Of a stretch of 21,664 nucleotides of DNA, positions 14,955-21,664 are shown piece by piece (the first letter of the stretch is position 1; every line of letters starts with the position of its first letter). The stretch covers positions 1-21,664 of the forward strand of contig CAKVFO010000050.1 in the NCBI GenBank assembly GCA_934746785.1, written 5' to 3'. The notes below the pieces were generated by a model. That model made no database searches, was not told the DNA's origin, and saw only the letters and a list, made by a program, of their open reading frames with translations. The DNA is from an uncultured Clostridium sp. (GTDB lineage: Bacteria > Bacillota > Clostridia > Clostridiales > Clostridiaceae). The translations under genes and the position numbers were made by a program.

Positions 14955-16037
14955 ATGTGGTTAGCATGGAATGAAATGAAACACAATAAGAAAAATTACA
15001 GTCTTATAGGAATGACAATAGTGCTTATGCTTTTTATGGTTATATTTCTATCAGGATTGACAAATGGATTAGCAAGAGCAATTAGTGCAGGAATTGATAA
15101 TGCTAATGCAGAGTATTTTGTAATATCAGATGATGCAGAAGGATTAATTGCAGCATCAAGTTTAAGCGAAGAGGAAGTAAGTAAAACTAAAGATATGACA
15201 TCAGATAATGCAGAAGCTATTACTGTTAGACGTTCATATATTTCAAAGGAAGGTATTGAAAAAGAAAGCATGGCTTACTTTGCAATTGATGTGGATGGAT
15301 TTATAAATCCAGATGTTGTAGAAGGTACTAAGCTTGGAGATGAGGAAAACACAATTGTACTTAATGAAGTTATGAAGGATAAAGGCATTGAAATAGGAGA
15401 TAAAATTATTGATAATGCTTCAAATGTAGAATTAACTGTAGTTGGATTTGCAAAAGATGCTTATTATAGTCATGTATCTGTAGGATATGTTTCTTTTAAA
15501 ACAATTGAAAAAATAGAAACAGCTATAAATCCATATTATAAAATAAATTATAATGCAGTTGCTATTAATGGAACAGATATTGATGGAATTAATTTAAGCG
15601 GACTAGAAGCAGTAGATAGTAAAACAATTGTTGAAAATCTACCAGGATATTCTGCTGAAAAGATTACGATAAATATGATTATTTGGGTACTAGTTGTAAT
15701 AACAGGAGCAATACTTGCAGTATTCTTCTATATAATAACTATTCAAAAAAGAAAACAATACGGTGTTATGAAAGCAATAGGAATGAAGAATAGTGAGATT
15801 GCAATGGTAATAGTTGAGCAGGTTGCAATTCTATCATTTATTGGTACAGTATGTGGAGTATTATTGGCGTATGCATTATCACTTGTACTTCCAGCAGCAA
15901 TGCCATTTTTCTTTAATATATCAGATGCAGTAATTATTGCAGTAGTATTTATGATAATTTCAATCTTAGGAAGTTTACTTTCAGTAATAAAAGTAGCAAA
16001 GGTTGATCCATTAATCACAATAGGAGGTGCAGAATAA
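14955..16037 (+). CDS. hrtB: MacB/FtsX-type ABC permease, HrtB-like
   Basis: A 360-residue membrane subunit with one N-terminal helix (about 15-38), an extracytoplasmic domain of about 200 residues, and three C-terminal helices. It resembles HrtB, the permease of the heme-regulated transporter, most clearly at VFFYIITIQKRKQYGVMKAI (about 256-275) and at the end (SVIKVAKVDPLITIGGAE), and matches its length. As a type VII ABC system it would pull its ligand (heme in HrtBA) from the membrane and expel it. AGGGGA lies 8 nt before the start. The stop overlaps the ATPase start by 1 nt. The gene is intact, but its ATPase partner is frameshifted. Confidence 0.85.
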   Translation: MWLAWNEMKHNKKNYSLIGMTIVLMLFMVIFLSGLTNGLARAISAGIDNANAEYFVISDDAEGLIAASSLSEEEVSKTKDMTSDNAEAITVRRSYISKEGIEKESMAYFAIDVDGFINPDVVEGTKLGDEENTIVLNEVMKDKGIEIGDKIIDNASNVELTVVGFAKDAYYSHVSVGYVSFKTIEKIETAINPYYKINYNAVAINGTDIDGINLSGLEAVDSKTIVENLPGYSAEKITINMIIWVLVVITGAILAVFFYIITIQKRKQYGVMKAIGMKNSEIAMVIVEQVAILSFIGTVCGVLLAYALSLVLPAAMPFFFNISDAVIIAVVFMIISILGSLLSVIKVAKVDPLITIGGAE

Positions 16038-16727
16038 TGGGGAAGTATGGAATAGAGATTAAAGATGTTACAAAGTCATATATGGATGGAGAAAAGAAAA
16101 GAATAATACTTGACCGTGTTGATTTACAGGTTAAAGCAGGAGAGTTTGTAGCTATTGTAGGTCCTTCTGGAAGCGGGAAAAGTACATTTCTTTCTATTGC
16201 AGGTGCATTACTTTCACCTGAAGAAGGTAAGGTTATAATAAATGGAAAAGAAATTGGACAAAAATCATGGACAGAAACAAGAAGAAATAACATAGGTTTT
16301 ATATTTCAAAATCATCAGCTTATTCCATACCTTAAAGTTGATGATCAATTAAAGATGGTAAGCAAACTGGCAAATAAATCTGAATCAAAGCTAGGTGACG
16401 AGCTATTAAAGGAACTTGGGCTAGAAGAAAGTAAAAAGAAATTTCCGCATCAGCTATCTGGAGGAGAAAATCAACGTGTGGCTATTGCAAGCTTTTATGA
16501 ATGATCCAGAAGTTATTTTAGCGGATGAACCTACTGCAAGTCTTGATAAAGAGCGTGGATTACAAGTTGTAAAGTTAATTGCAGAAGAAGTTAAGAAAAG
16601 AAATAAGGCTGCAATTATGGTAACACATGATGAAAGAGTACTTGATTTGGTTGATAGTATTTATTATCTAGTAGATGGAAAGCTTTCGAAGAGGATAGAT
16701 AAACTTGAAGAGGTAGTAAACAGTTAG
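16037..16727 (+). pseudogene. hrtA: ABC ATPase, HrtA-like, with 2-nt frameshift
   Basis: The first frame (16037-16504) encodes Walker A GPSGSGKST, the Q loop FIFQNHQL and the signature LSGGENQRVAIA, then stops at a TGA seven codons later. The second frame takes over at GCT at 16491 (AFMNDPEV), giving Walker B VILADEPTASLD and the H-loop MVTHDE to the stop at 16727. Restoring AG, making GCA-AGA-GCT-TTT of the observed GCAAGCTTTT, yields one continuous ATPase of about 230 residues, the HrtA length. So the event is a 2-nt loss at about 16490, probably slippage in AGAG. The truncated product lacks Walker B and cannot power the pump. Sequencing error is a real alternative, since everything else about the gene looks healthy. 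Confidence 0.85.
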
Positions 16728-16762
16728 AATAGACTAGAAAAATATAAAATAACTTATAATAA

Positions 16763-16804
16763 GAGGCTGTATTTAATGATAAAAAATTCATTAAGATACA
16801 GCCT
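16763..16804. terminator. Convergent terminator, ATPase / SIR2 remnant
   Basis: AGGCTGTATTTAATGA (16763-16778) pairs with TCATTAAGATACAGCCT (16788-16804) with one bulged base. It lies between genes that face each other. Confidence 0.7.
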
Positions 16805-16810
16805 AATTGT

Positions 16811-17473
16811 TTATAAATTACTAACAGCTTCACCTAAAACTTTACCGATAGCTTCATGAATAACAAGGTCAGCTTTATTATCAGCAGAAGTTGAACTCTT
16901 ATTAATTAATATAAGATTCTTACCTCTAAAATAATCAATAAGTCCAGCAGCAGGATAAACAACAAGAGAAGTTCCCCCTATAATTAAGGTATCAGCTTGA
17001 GATATAGCTCTAACAGCTCCAGTAATCACATCATTATCTAATCCTTCTTCATAAAGAACTACATCAGGTTTAACCTTTCCACCACACTTAGGACAAGTAG
17101 GTATTCCTCTAGATTCTAAAATAAACTTTTCATCATAGAAGGCATTACAGCTCATGCAGTAATTTCTAAGAACAGATCCATGAAGTTCATAAACATTTTT
17201 AGAACCAGCAGCTTGATGTAAGCCATCTATATTTTGAGTAACTACAGCTTTAAGCTTACCCATCTCTTCAAGCTTAGCTAATGCTATATGAGCTGCATTA
17301 GGTTTTGCTTCTGGATAAATTAATTTATTTCTATAGAATTCAAAGAACTCTTCAGGATATCGAATAAACATAGTGTGTGAAACTAATTGCTTGGGAGTAA
17401 GATTTATCTTAAGTTTTTCATTTCATAAACCACTGGCACTTCTGAAGTCAGGGATGTTAGATTCAGTGGAGAT
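16811..17473 (-). pseudogene. SIR2-family NAD-dependent deacetylase, 5'-truncated with in-frame TGA
   Basis: From 17371 leftward, 186 residues are open and contain most of a sirtuin: QNIDGLHQAAGS (NAD pocket), YELHGS with the catalytic His, a Cys-x-x-Cys pair in CMSCNAF and another in CPKCGG (zinc ribbon), VKPDVVLYEEGL and IIGGTSLVVYPAAG (Rossmann half). Upstream in the same frame are 17 more codons (NEKLKINLTPKQLVSHT), then a TGA at 17423-17425 where relatives have Trp or Tyr, and then ISTESNIPDFRSASGL back to about 17473. The GAG loop and true start are missing. The first 231 nt of its 3' end are repeated at 21434 with 13 differences. Translation from the internal ATG lacks a ribosome binding site. 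Confidence 0.88.
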
Positions 17474-17487
17474 AGGAATGTAAACCC
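17393..17487 (-). repeat. 95-bp repeat, second copy (other copy 11183-11277)
   Basis: An ungapped 82/95 match to the isolated SIR2 fragment near 11.2 kb, ending at the same GGGTTTACA edge. Here the sirtuin continues on one side; at 11.2 kb it does not. Confidence 0.8.
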
Positions 17488-17651
17488 TTTCGTTATTTTG
17501 CAACTACAATGAATAAATCGTCTTATTTCTCTATGTTGTAGTAATTAATGTAATGGTCTATATAAATAATTATTGTTAAGTAATTTCAATATATATGAAA
17601 TATCTAAATTAAAGCATGTTTCACTAAAGAAAAGGTTTTATTTTATAGGAT

Positions 17652-17682
17652 ATCAATAAAAAAGCAACTGTTTTTTATTGAT
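17652..17682. terminator. AT-rich hairpin upstream of the peptide cassette
   Basis: ATCAATAAAAAA (17652-17663) pairs perfectly with 17671-17682 around GCAACTG. It may insulate the cassette from neighbouring transcription. The rest of the 17488-17705 interval shows no gene. Confidence 0.5.
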
Positions 17683-17705
17683 TTTAAGTTTGGATTGGAT
17701 TTTTT

Positions 17706-17841
17706 TTGATTAATTTTGTATTTATATGTATATAGATAAGTCGAAAGAGAACGATTGAAAATCATTGAAAGAAAAATTGAAAAAATATATATTATATACA
17801 TTATTGTAATAATATAACAATGTATATAATGTTTTAGGAGG
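17706..17841 (+). promoter_or_regulatory. Promoter and leader of the secreted-peptide operon
   Basis: A TTGATT (17706-17711), 17 nt, TATATA (17729-17734) pair is a plausible promoter. Just downstream the motif TTGAAA recurs at 17755, 17765 and 17777, with a related TCGAAA at 17741: roughly one helical turn apart. Next is a dyad, ATTATATACAT (17791-17801) and ATGTATATAAT (17820-17830), with TGT/ACA continuing the pairing inward. AGGAGG lies at 17836-17841, 6 nt before the start. The spaced repeats could be regulator sites and the dyad either an operator or a leader hairpin close to the ribosome binding site. Confidence 0.5.
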
Positions 17842-17847
17842 AATAAT

Positions 17848-18246
17848 ATGAAAAAAAGAATAATAGCAACAATTTTGGGGGTTTCTATGCTAATCCCAAC
17901 AACAATAGCATATGCATATTCACACGGCTCTAGGGATACTTATTATATGCAAAGTACAAATACACAGATCACAGGTACATTGTATTTACTTAATGAGGGA
18001 AATCCTAATATAGGTCAAGCAAATACACGTAATGATAGTGGAAATGGTGTAACTGTTAAAACTAAAATATATGCAACTGCAGGTGGACAAACAATTTCTG
18101 GAAGTTCAAGAGTCACTACAGGTTATCCAAATGCTTATATTAAATCTACAGCTAGACTACCAGATGCATGGGGAAGTGGGCATACAACATCAGGAACTCC
18201 AGACCCTTGGGAATGGTTATATATTCAGGTGTCAGATTTAAGATAA
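17848..18246 (+). CDS. Small secreted protein, candidate Sec-exported bacteriocin
   Basis: A 132-residue precursor: MKKRIIATILGVSMLIPTTI then AYA is a clear Sec signal peptide, probably cut after residue 23 or 25. The mature protein of about 108 residues has no Cys and is rich in Ser, Thr, Gly, Asn and aromatic residues, as expected of a small beta-sandwich. It ends PDPWEWLYIQVSDLR. I do not recognise the family. The arrangement (Sec-secreted small protein followed by FtsX/MacB-like permease and ATPase) is that of the lactococcin 972 group, and mature lactococcin 972 is also a Cys-free beta-sandwich, but I do not see its sequence signature. Alternatives are a signalling protein or a substrate of the neighbouring pump. 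Very strong ribosome binding site (AGGAGG) and a hairpin right after the gene. Confidence 0.75.
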   Translation: MKKRIIATILGVSMLIPTTIAYAYSHGSRDTYYMQSTNTQITGTLYLLNEGNPNIGQANTRNDSGNGVTVKTKIYATAGGQTISGSSRVTTGYPNAYIKSTARLPDAWGSGHTTSGTPDPWEWLYIQVSDLR

Positions 18247-18258
18247 AATTTTAATATT

Positions 18259-18291
18259 AATATTAGTAAAGCTTTAAGCTTTACTAATATT
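18259..18291 (+). terminator. 16-bp perfect inverted repeat, probable partial terminator
   Basis: AATATTAGTAAAGCTT (18259-18274) and its complement (18276-18291) are separated by a single T, and TT then ATGG follow. The T run is short, so some transcripts should read through into the transporter genes, giving more peptide mRNA than pump mRNA. Confidence 0.75.
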
Positions 18292-18308
18292 TTATGGAGT
18301 AAAATGTT

Positions 18309-19403
18309 ATGAAATATACAAAGATAGATGTGTTTTTAATAGTTGGCTTTTTACTTTCTGCGTTTGCATTCAGTTTAACTATAAGTGTTGTATATACTAA
18401 ATACAATAAAGTAATTGAACAAAATCAAATTAATAAAGATTATAAATTACTAGAAGTAAATATTGTAGATAAAACTGAAAAAAAAGATGAAGAAAATAAC
18501 GTAAATTTAGAATATAAAAAAAATACAAGCTTATTAGAAATAGTAAATAAAGTTCAACAAGCTGGATATAAGAAAATTATCTTATCTCCAATTGAAACAC
18601 AAATAGAAATAGGAAATGATAGTTATATTAATGATATATGGCCATGTTCGGCAGGGGTTAATATAAAAAGAAATAATATAGTTAAAGGAAGATATTTAAC
18701 TGAACAAGAATTAAGTGGTAGTGAAAAAGTTGCAGTTATAGGATTTGGTTTGGAAAGATTAATTGAAGAAAAAGATGGAGAAAGTTACATAAAGGTATTT
18801 GATGAATATTATAAAGTCATTGGAGTTTTAGGAGATACAGAAGTATTTAAGTATAGTAGTATAATTCCAATAAAATCTTTAAGTTTTATAAATAGTCTAC
18901 CTCCAAATATTAGCTTTATGCATTATTTTAAGGACAATGAAGTTAATACAGCTATATCCAATACTAATATTTTAATTAATGAGACTATTATTCCACAGAT
19001 TCCAATTATAAAATATTTATTTAAGAATGTTCATGAACTTAAGAATTGTTTGTATCAAGTAGTACTTGGAATAATAAATTTATTCTTATTTTCATATTTT
19101 TTTGCTGATACTATAAGAGAAAAGGTTGCTATTATGAAAGTATTAGGAGCTAAGAACATACATGTATTTAAAGAAGTATTCGTAAAGTTTGTAAAAATAT
19201 CATCAATAGGAATTATTGGAGGATTAATATTATCAAAGTTTACAATAGATTTTATGAGGCAAGCATTCACTTATGAGTATTCAGTAGTAAATATTGATAA
19301 TGTTGTAGTGACATTTATATCAATATTTATAATATCAATACTTGTTTCTATATGTGTTTTATTTAATGTAATTAGATTTAAAATAATGAAAGAAATAAGG
19401 TAA
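18309..19403 (+). CDS. MacB/FtsX-like ABC permease subunit 1
   Basis: A 364-residue membrane protein: N-terminal helix (about 9-31), an extracytoplasmic domain to about residue 240 with the MacB-type motif VKGRYLTEQELSGSEKVAVI and FDEYYKVIGVLGD, then three helices (about 247-267, 297-317, 332-353). IREKVAIMKVLGAKNIHVFK is the cytoplasmic coupling segment typical of FtsX-domain permeases. It probably pairs with the next gene as a heterodimer. Only GGAG at 18295, 10 nt away, serves as ribosome binding site, much weaker than the peptide gene's. Five nt separate it from the next gene. Role inferred: extrusion of, or immunity to, the secreted peptide. Confidence 0.82.
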   Translation: MKYTKIDVFLIVGFLLSAFAFSLTISVVYTKYNKVIEQNQINKDYKLLEVNIVDKTEKKDEENNVNLEYKKNTSLLEIVNKVQQAGYKKIILSPIETQIEIGNDSYINDIWPCSAGVNIKRNNIVKGRYLTEQELSGSEKVAVIGFGLERLIEEKDGESYIKVFDEYYKVIGVLGDTEVFKYSSIIPIKSLSFINSLPPNISFMHYFKDNEVNTAISNTNILINETIIPQIPIIKYLFKNVHELKNCLYQVVLGIINLFLFSYFFADTIREKVAIMKVLGAKNIHVFKEVFVKFVKISSIGIIGGLILSKFTIDFMRQAFTYEYSVVNIDNVVVTFISIFIISILVSICVLFNVIRFKIMKEIR

Positions 19404-19408
19404 TTATA

Positions 19409-20638
19409 ATGAATAATAAATTTATTTTTTTTGATATAAAAAGAAACTGGTTTGTAACTATATTGATTACAATGGAAGTAGCTCTATGGATATTTTATAC
19501 AGCTTCTTTAGTTTCTTTAATTAATTTTGATAATTCCTATAGAAGTAGATACAATAGATCAATATCTGTTAATAATTCAGAAGTTATGAAGTTCTATAAA
19601 ATGGTTTCTAAAGATGATTATTATGAAAATAAGGATGTCTATGATAGTTATATAAAAGAGAGCCTTAAAGTAGTAAGTAATAATAATTATACTTACGGAT
19701 TTGTTCAAAGAGATAATTATGAGGAAATTCCAATAGAAAGTTTCGGCTTAAATTTAAATAATATTCAATCAAATTTTACTACAATGGACAAGTTTAATTC
19801 ACCTAGTAATCCAGTTGGATTTAACTATGGGATGATAGAAAATTATAAAAAGAACATAATTGGAGAAATTTCTAAAGAAGAGTGGGTTAGGAGCGATAAC
19901 TGTATACCTATGATTGTAGGAAGTGAGATAGCAAAAAAGCTTAAAAAAGGCGATACTTATGAAGTAAATAATATAAAGTATAAAATTTTAGGTGAGTTTA
20001 AAAAAGATACATTAGCATATGATTACACAAATACCGTAGATAGTTCGTTTTTACTGAATACATCATTCGTTATACCACTAAGTGAAGATAAGTATTTTGA
20101 AAACTTTAATTTTGAACCTATAACAATATTTTTTAATGGAGATATGGAAACAGCAGCTAGTAAGGTAAATGATGAAATTGAATGTGTTTCTAAAGATATT
20201 GTTATATCAAATTCTAGTGAAGATTTAGATAAATTTTTAGATGAATTAAGGTCAAAAAAATATTATGAAATATGTAGGATACTTATAGTTAGTATTATTG
20301 CATCTGCATCAATAATTACTACTATAGACTACAAGATAAATAAGGATAGAGATAGAATTGGAATTCTTTATTCATTTGGAACTACAAAAAAGAATATATT
20401 TAAAATTTTTTCTAGAGAGTTTTTAATAAATATATTTATTGGAATTGTTGGAGGAAGTATATTTTATTTAAAAAAGTGTGCAAGTGTATATGTTTTTTTC
20501 ATTAATGAAGATATATATTTAAACCTAGTTTTTTCATTAGGAATATTATTATTATTAATCTTATCAATTATGTTACTGGGATTTAAGCAAGTTAATAAAC
20601 TTACTCCAAAAGAAATGATAGGAGGATTTATAGAATGA
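19409..20638 (+). CDS. MacB/FtsX-like ABC permease subunit 2
   Basis: A 409-residue membrane protein of the same plan as its neighbour: a helix at about 13-33, an extracytoplasmic domain to about 285, and three hydrophobic helices (about 290-312, 336-354, 372-395). The coupling segment is DRIGILYSFGTTKKNIFKIF, and the end (KQVNKLTPKEMIGG) resembles the conserved tail of FtsX permeases. The external domain is diverged from subunit 1, consistent with a heterodimer rather than a recent duplication. The ribosome binding site is weak and lies at the end of subunit 1, suggesting translational coupling. Its stop overlaps the ATPase start (ATGA). Confidence 0.8.
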   Translation: MNNKFIFFDIKRNWFVTILITMEVALWIFYTASLVSLINFDNSYRSRYNRSISVNNSEVMKFYKMVSKDDYYENKDVYDSYIKESLKVVSNNNYTYGFVQRDNYEEIPIESFGLNLNNIQSNFTTMDKFNSPSNPVGFNYGMIENYKKNIIGEISKEEWVRSDNCIPMIVGSEIAKKLKKGDTYEVNNIKYKILGEFKKDTLAYDYTNTVDSSFLLNTSFVIPLSEDKYFENFNFEPITIFFNGDMETAASKVNDEIECVSKDIVISNSSEDLDKFLDELRSKKYYEICRILIVSIIASASIITTIDYKINKDRDRIGILYSFGTTKKNIFKIFSREFLINIFIGIVGGSIFYLKKCASVYVFFINEDIYLNLVFSLGILLLLILSIMLLGFKQVNKLTPKEMIGGFIE

Positions 20639-21309
20639 GTTTATTAGAAGCAAAAGGTTTATATAAGATTTATGGAAAAGATAATAGTGAAGTAAAGGCT
20701 GTTAATGGAATAAGTTTAAATGTTGATAGAGGAGAAATTATAGCTATAATGGGGCCATCAGGCTGTGGGAAAAGTACATTACTTAATATGTTAGGTTGTA
20801 TAGATATTCCTAATAAGGGGGAATACTATATAGATGGAACAAAAGTAGAATTTAAAAAACTAAATAGCTTATCTGAAATTAGAAATAAAAAGATATCCTT
20901 TGTATTTCAGAACTTTGCATTAATAAAAGATCTTAATGTTTTAGAAAATATAATATTGCCACTTAAATTTAGAGGGATTTCGTATAAAGAAAGAGTAGAA
21001 AAGGGAATGAAATATCTTAAAGAATTAGGTATTGAAGACTTGAAAAAGAAAAGTGTACGAGAATTATCAGGCGGTCAGCAACAAAGAGTTGCAATTGCTA
21101 GGGCACTTGCACAAGAAAGTGAAGTCATTTTAGCAGATGAACCAACAGGTGCATTAGATGAGGAAAATAGTATTAAGATTATGGAATTATTAAGATATTT
21201 AAATAAAGAGTATAATAAAACTATAATTGTTATTACCCATGATAAACTTGTGGCAAGTTTTTGTGATAAAATTATGAAAATGAAAGATGGAAAGTGGGAT
21301 AATAATTAA
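20635..21309 (+). CDS. MacB/LolD-type ABC transporter ATPase
   Basis: A 224-residue cytoplasmic ATPase, complete: Walker A GPSGCGKST (about 41-49), Q loop FVFQNFAL, signature ELSGGQQQRVAIARA, Walker B VILADEPTGALD and the H-loop VITHD. The pattern, including DEPTGALD, is that of the MacB/LolD/BceA group that drives FtsX-fold permeases. AGGAGG lies inside the end of the preceding gene and the start overlaps that gene's stop. It is the last gene of the cassette; the terminator at 21371 follows. Confidence 0.93.
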   Translation: MSLLEAKGLYKIYGKDNSEVKAVNGISLNVDRGEIIAIMGPSGCGKSTLLNMLGCIDIPNKGEYYIDGTKVEFKKLNSLSEIRNKKISFVFQNFALIKDLNVLENIILPLKFRGISYKERVEKGMKYLKELGIEDLKKKSVRELSGGQQQRVAIARALAQESEVILADEPTGALDEENSIKIMELLRYLNKEYNKTIIVITHDKLVASFCDKIMKMKDGKWDNN

Positions 21310-21370
21310 TAGTTCTTTATAAAATATACTAATTAATTTATATAACATAATAGCTTAGAAAAATTAACGA

Positions 21371-21410
21371 GGCTGATTTATTATTAAAAGATTTTAATGA
21401 TAAATCAGCC
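21371..21410. terminator. Convergent terminator, cassette / SIR2
   Basis: GGCTGATTTAT (21371-21381) pairs with ATAAATCAGCC (21400-21410), with further pairing of ATTAAAA and TTTTAAT inside. It ends the peptide operon and, on the other strand, the SIR2 gene. Confidence 0.8.
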
Positions 21411-21433
21411 ATTTAACATTATAAAAGTAATTT

Positions 21434-21664
21434 TTATAAATTAGAAACAGCTTCCCCTAAGACCTTACCAATAGCCTCATGAATAACAAGATCAGCTTTA
21501 TTATCAGCAGAAGTTGAACTCTTATTAATTAAAATAAGATTCTTACCTTTGAAATAATCAATAAGTCCAGCAGCAGGATAAACTACAAGAGAAGTTCCCC
21601 CTATAATTAAGGTATCAGCTTGTGATATAGCTCTAACAGCTCCAGTAATCACATCATTATCTAA
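21434..21664 (-). CDS. SIR2-family deacetylase, C-terminal part (runs off the window)
   Basis: The C-terminal 76 residues of a sirtuin, open to the window end: ITGAVRAISQADTLIIGGTS, LVVYPAAGLIDYFKGKNLIL, then a hydrophobic tail ending GEAVSNL. It repeats 16811-17041 without gaps at 218 of 231 positions; the protein differs at only a few residues, so both copies were under selection until recently. Whether this copy is complete lies outside the window. If it is, it would be the functional NAD-dependent protein deacetylase and the copy at 16.8 kb the degenerate duplicate. Confidence 0.85.
   Translation of the reverse strand, partial: LDNDVITGAVRAISQADTLIIGGTSLVVYPAAGLIDYFKGKNLILINKSSTSADNKADLVIHEAIGKVLGEAVSNL

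Noticed and set aside
16476..16510. Programmed ribosomal frameshift in the HrtA-like ATPase
   Set aside because: No slippery heptamer or downstream stimulatory structure is visible, and the need is for two restored bases in AGAG, which is better explained by a simple 2-nt loss or a sequence error.
16811..17371. A functional short sirtuin starting at the ATG at 17371
   Set aside because: It lacks the GAG nucleotide-binding loop and has no ribosome binding site; the upstream frame continues in homology and contains a TGA, so this is a remnant.
17848..18246. Lantibiotic or double-glycine class II bacteriocin precursor
   Set aside because: There is no Cys, no GG leader, and a clear Sec signal peptide; no modification enzyme or peptidase-containing ABC transporter is nearby.
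1..21664. CRISPR arrays, tRNA or rRNA genes
   Set aside because: No regularly spaced repeats and no cloverleaf or rRNA-like sequence were seen on either strand.

Overview
This window is very AT-rich with clostridial codon use, strong AGGAGG/GAGGTGA ribosome binding sites and tight rho-independent hairpins. Its gene content (GH11 xylanase, type A chloramphenicol acetyltransferase, HssRS/HrtBA-like system, IS1182-type transposase, SIR2 deacetylase) points to a Clostridium sensu stricto chromosome. No rRNA, tRNA or CRISPR was seen. I could not identify the species.

Layout. 1-3.8 kb: a GC-richer 46-nt hairpin of unknown role, an acyltransferase-3 membrane protein whose 3' end runs into a HAD phosphatase remnant, and a large polytopic GT-C-like glycosyltransferase. 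3.8-7.1 kb: a secreted GH11 xylanase with a glutamine linker and a CBM36-like domain, divergent from a cytosolic GH13 neopullulanase/cyclomaltodextrinase-type enzyme. 7.1-11.1 kb: an accessory stretch with a phosphotransferase stump, two GNAT acetyltransferases, a chloramphenicol acetyltransferase, an internally shortened Lrp/AsnC regulator, a broken UlaG-like metallo-hydrolase and an EamA drug/metabolite exporter. 11.2-16.7 kb: a two-component system and a MacB-type ABC pump that closely resemble HssRS and HrtBA (heme sensing and heme-toxicity relief), separated by an IS1182-like element. The response-regulator and permease promoters share a 31-bp block containing two half-sites 11 bp apart, placed identically over a -10 box. 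The ATPase gene is frameshifted by 2 nt. 16.8-21.7 kb: two directly repeated SIR2 copies flank a cassette of a small Sec-secreted protein, two FtsX/MacB-like permeases and an ATPase.

How the genes work together. The HssRS/HrtBA-like module looks like an autoregulated stress circuit whose pump is probably off in this copy because of the ATPase frameshift. The 17.7-21.3 kb cassette looks like an operon for a Sec-exported peptide or bacteriocin with a dedicated type VII (mechanotransmission) ABC immunity or extrusion system. A 16-bp hairpin between the peptide and the pump would keep pump expression below peptide expression. The peptide is not one I recognise and is the best candidate here for an undescribed system.

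Decay is conspicuous: HAD (5' loss), phosphotransferase (3' loss), Lrp, metallo-hydrolase and transposase (each apparently missing about 100 nt internally), hrtA (2-nt loss), and SIR2 (5' loss plus in-frame TGA, with a second small fragment at 11.2 kb). These could be genuine genome erosion or assembly error. Reads across the junctions would settle which.
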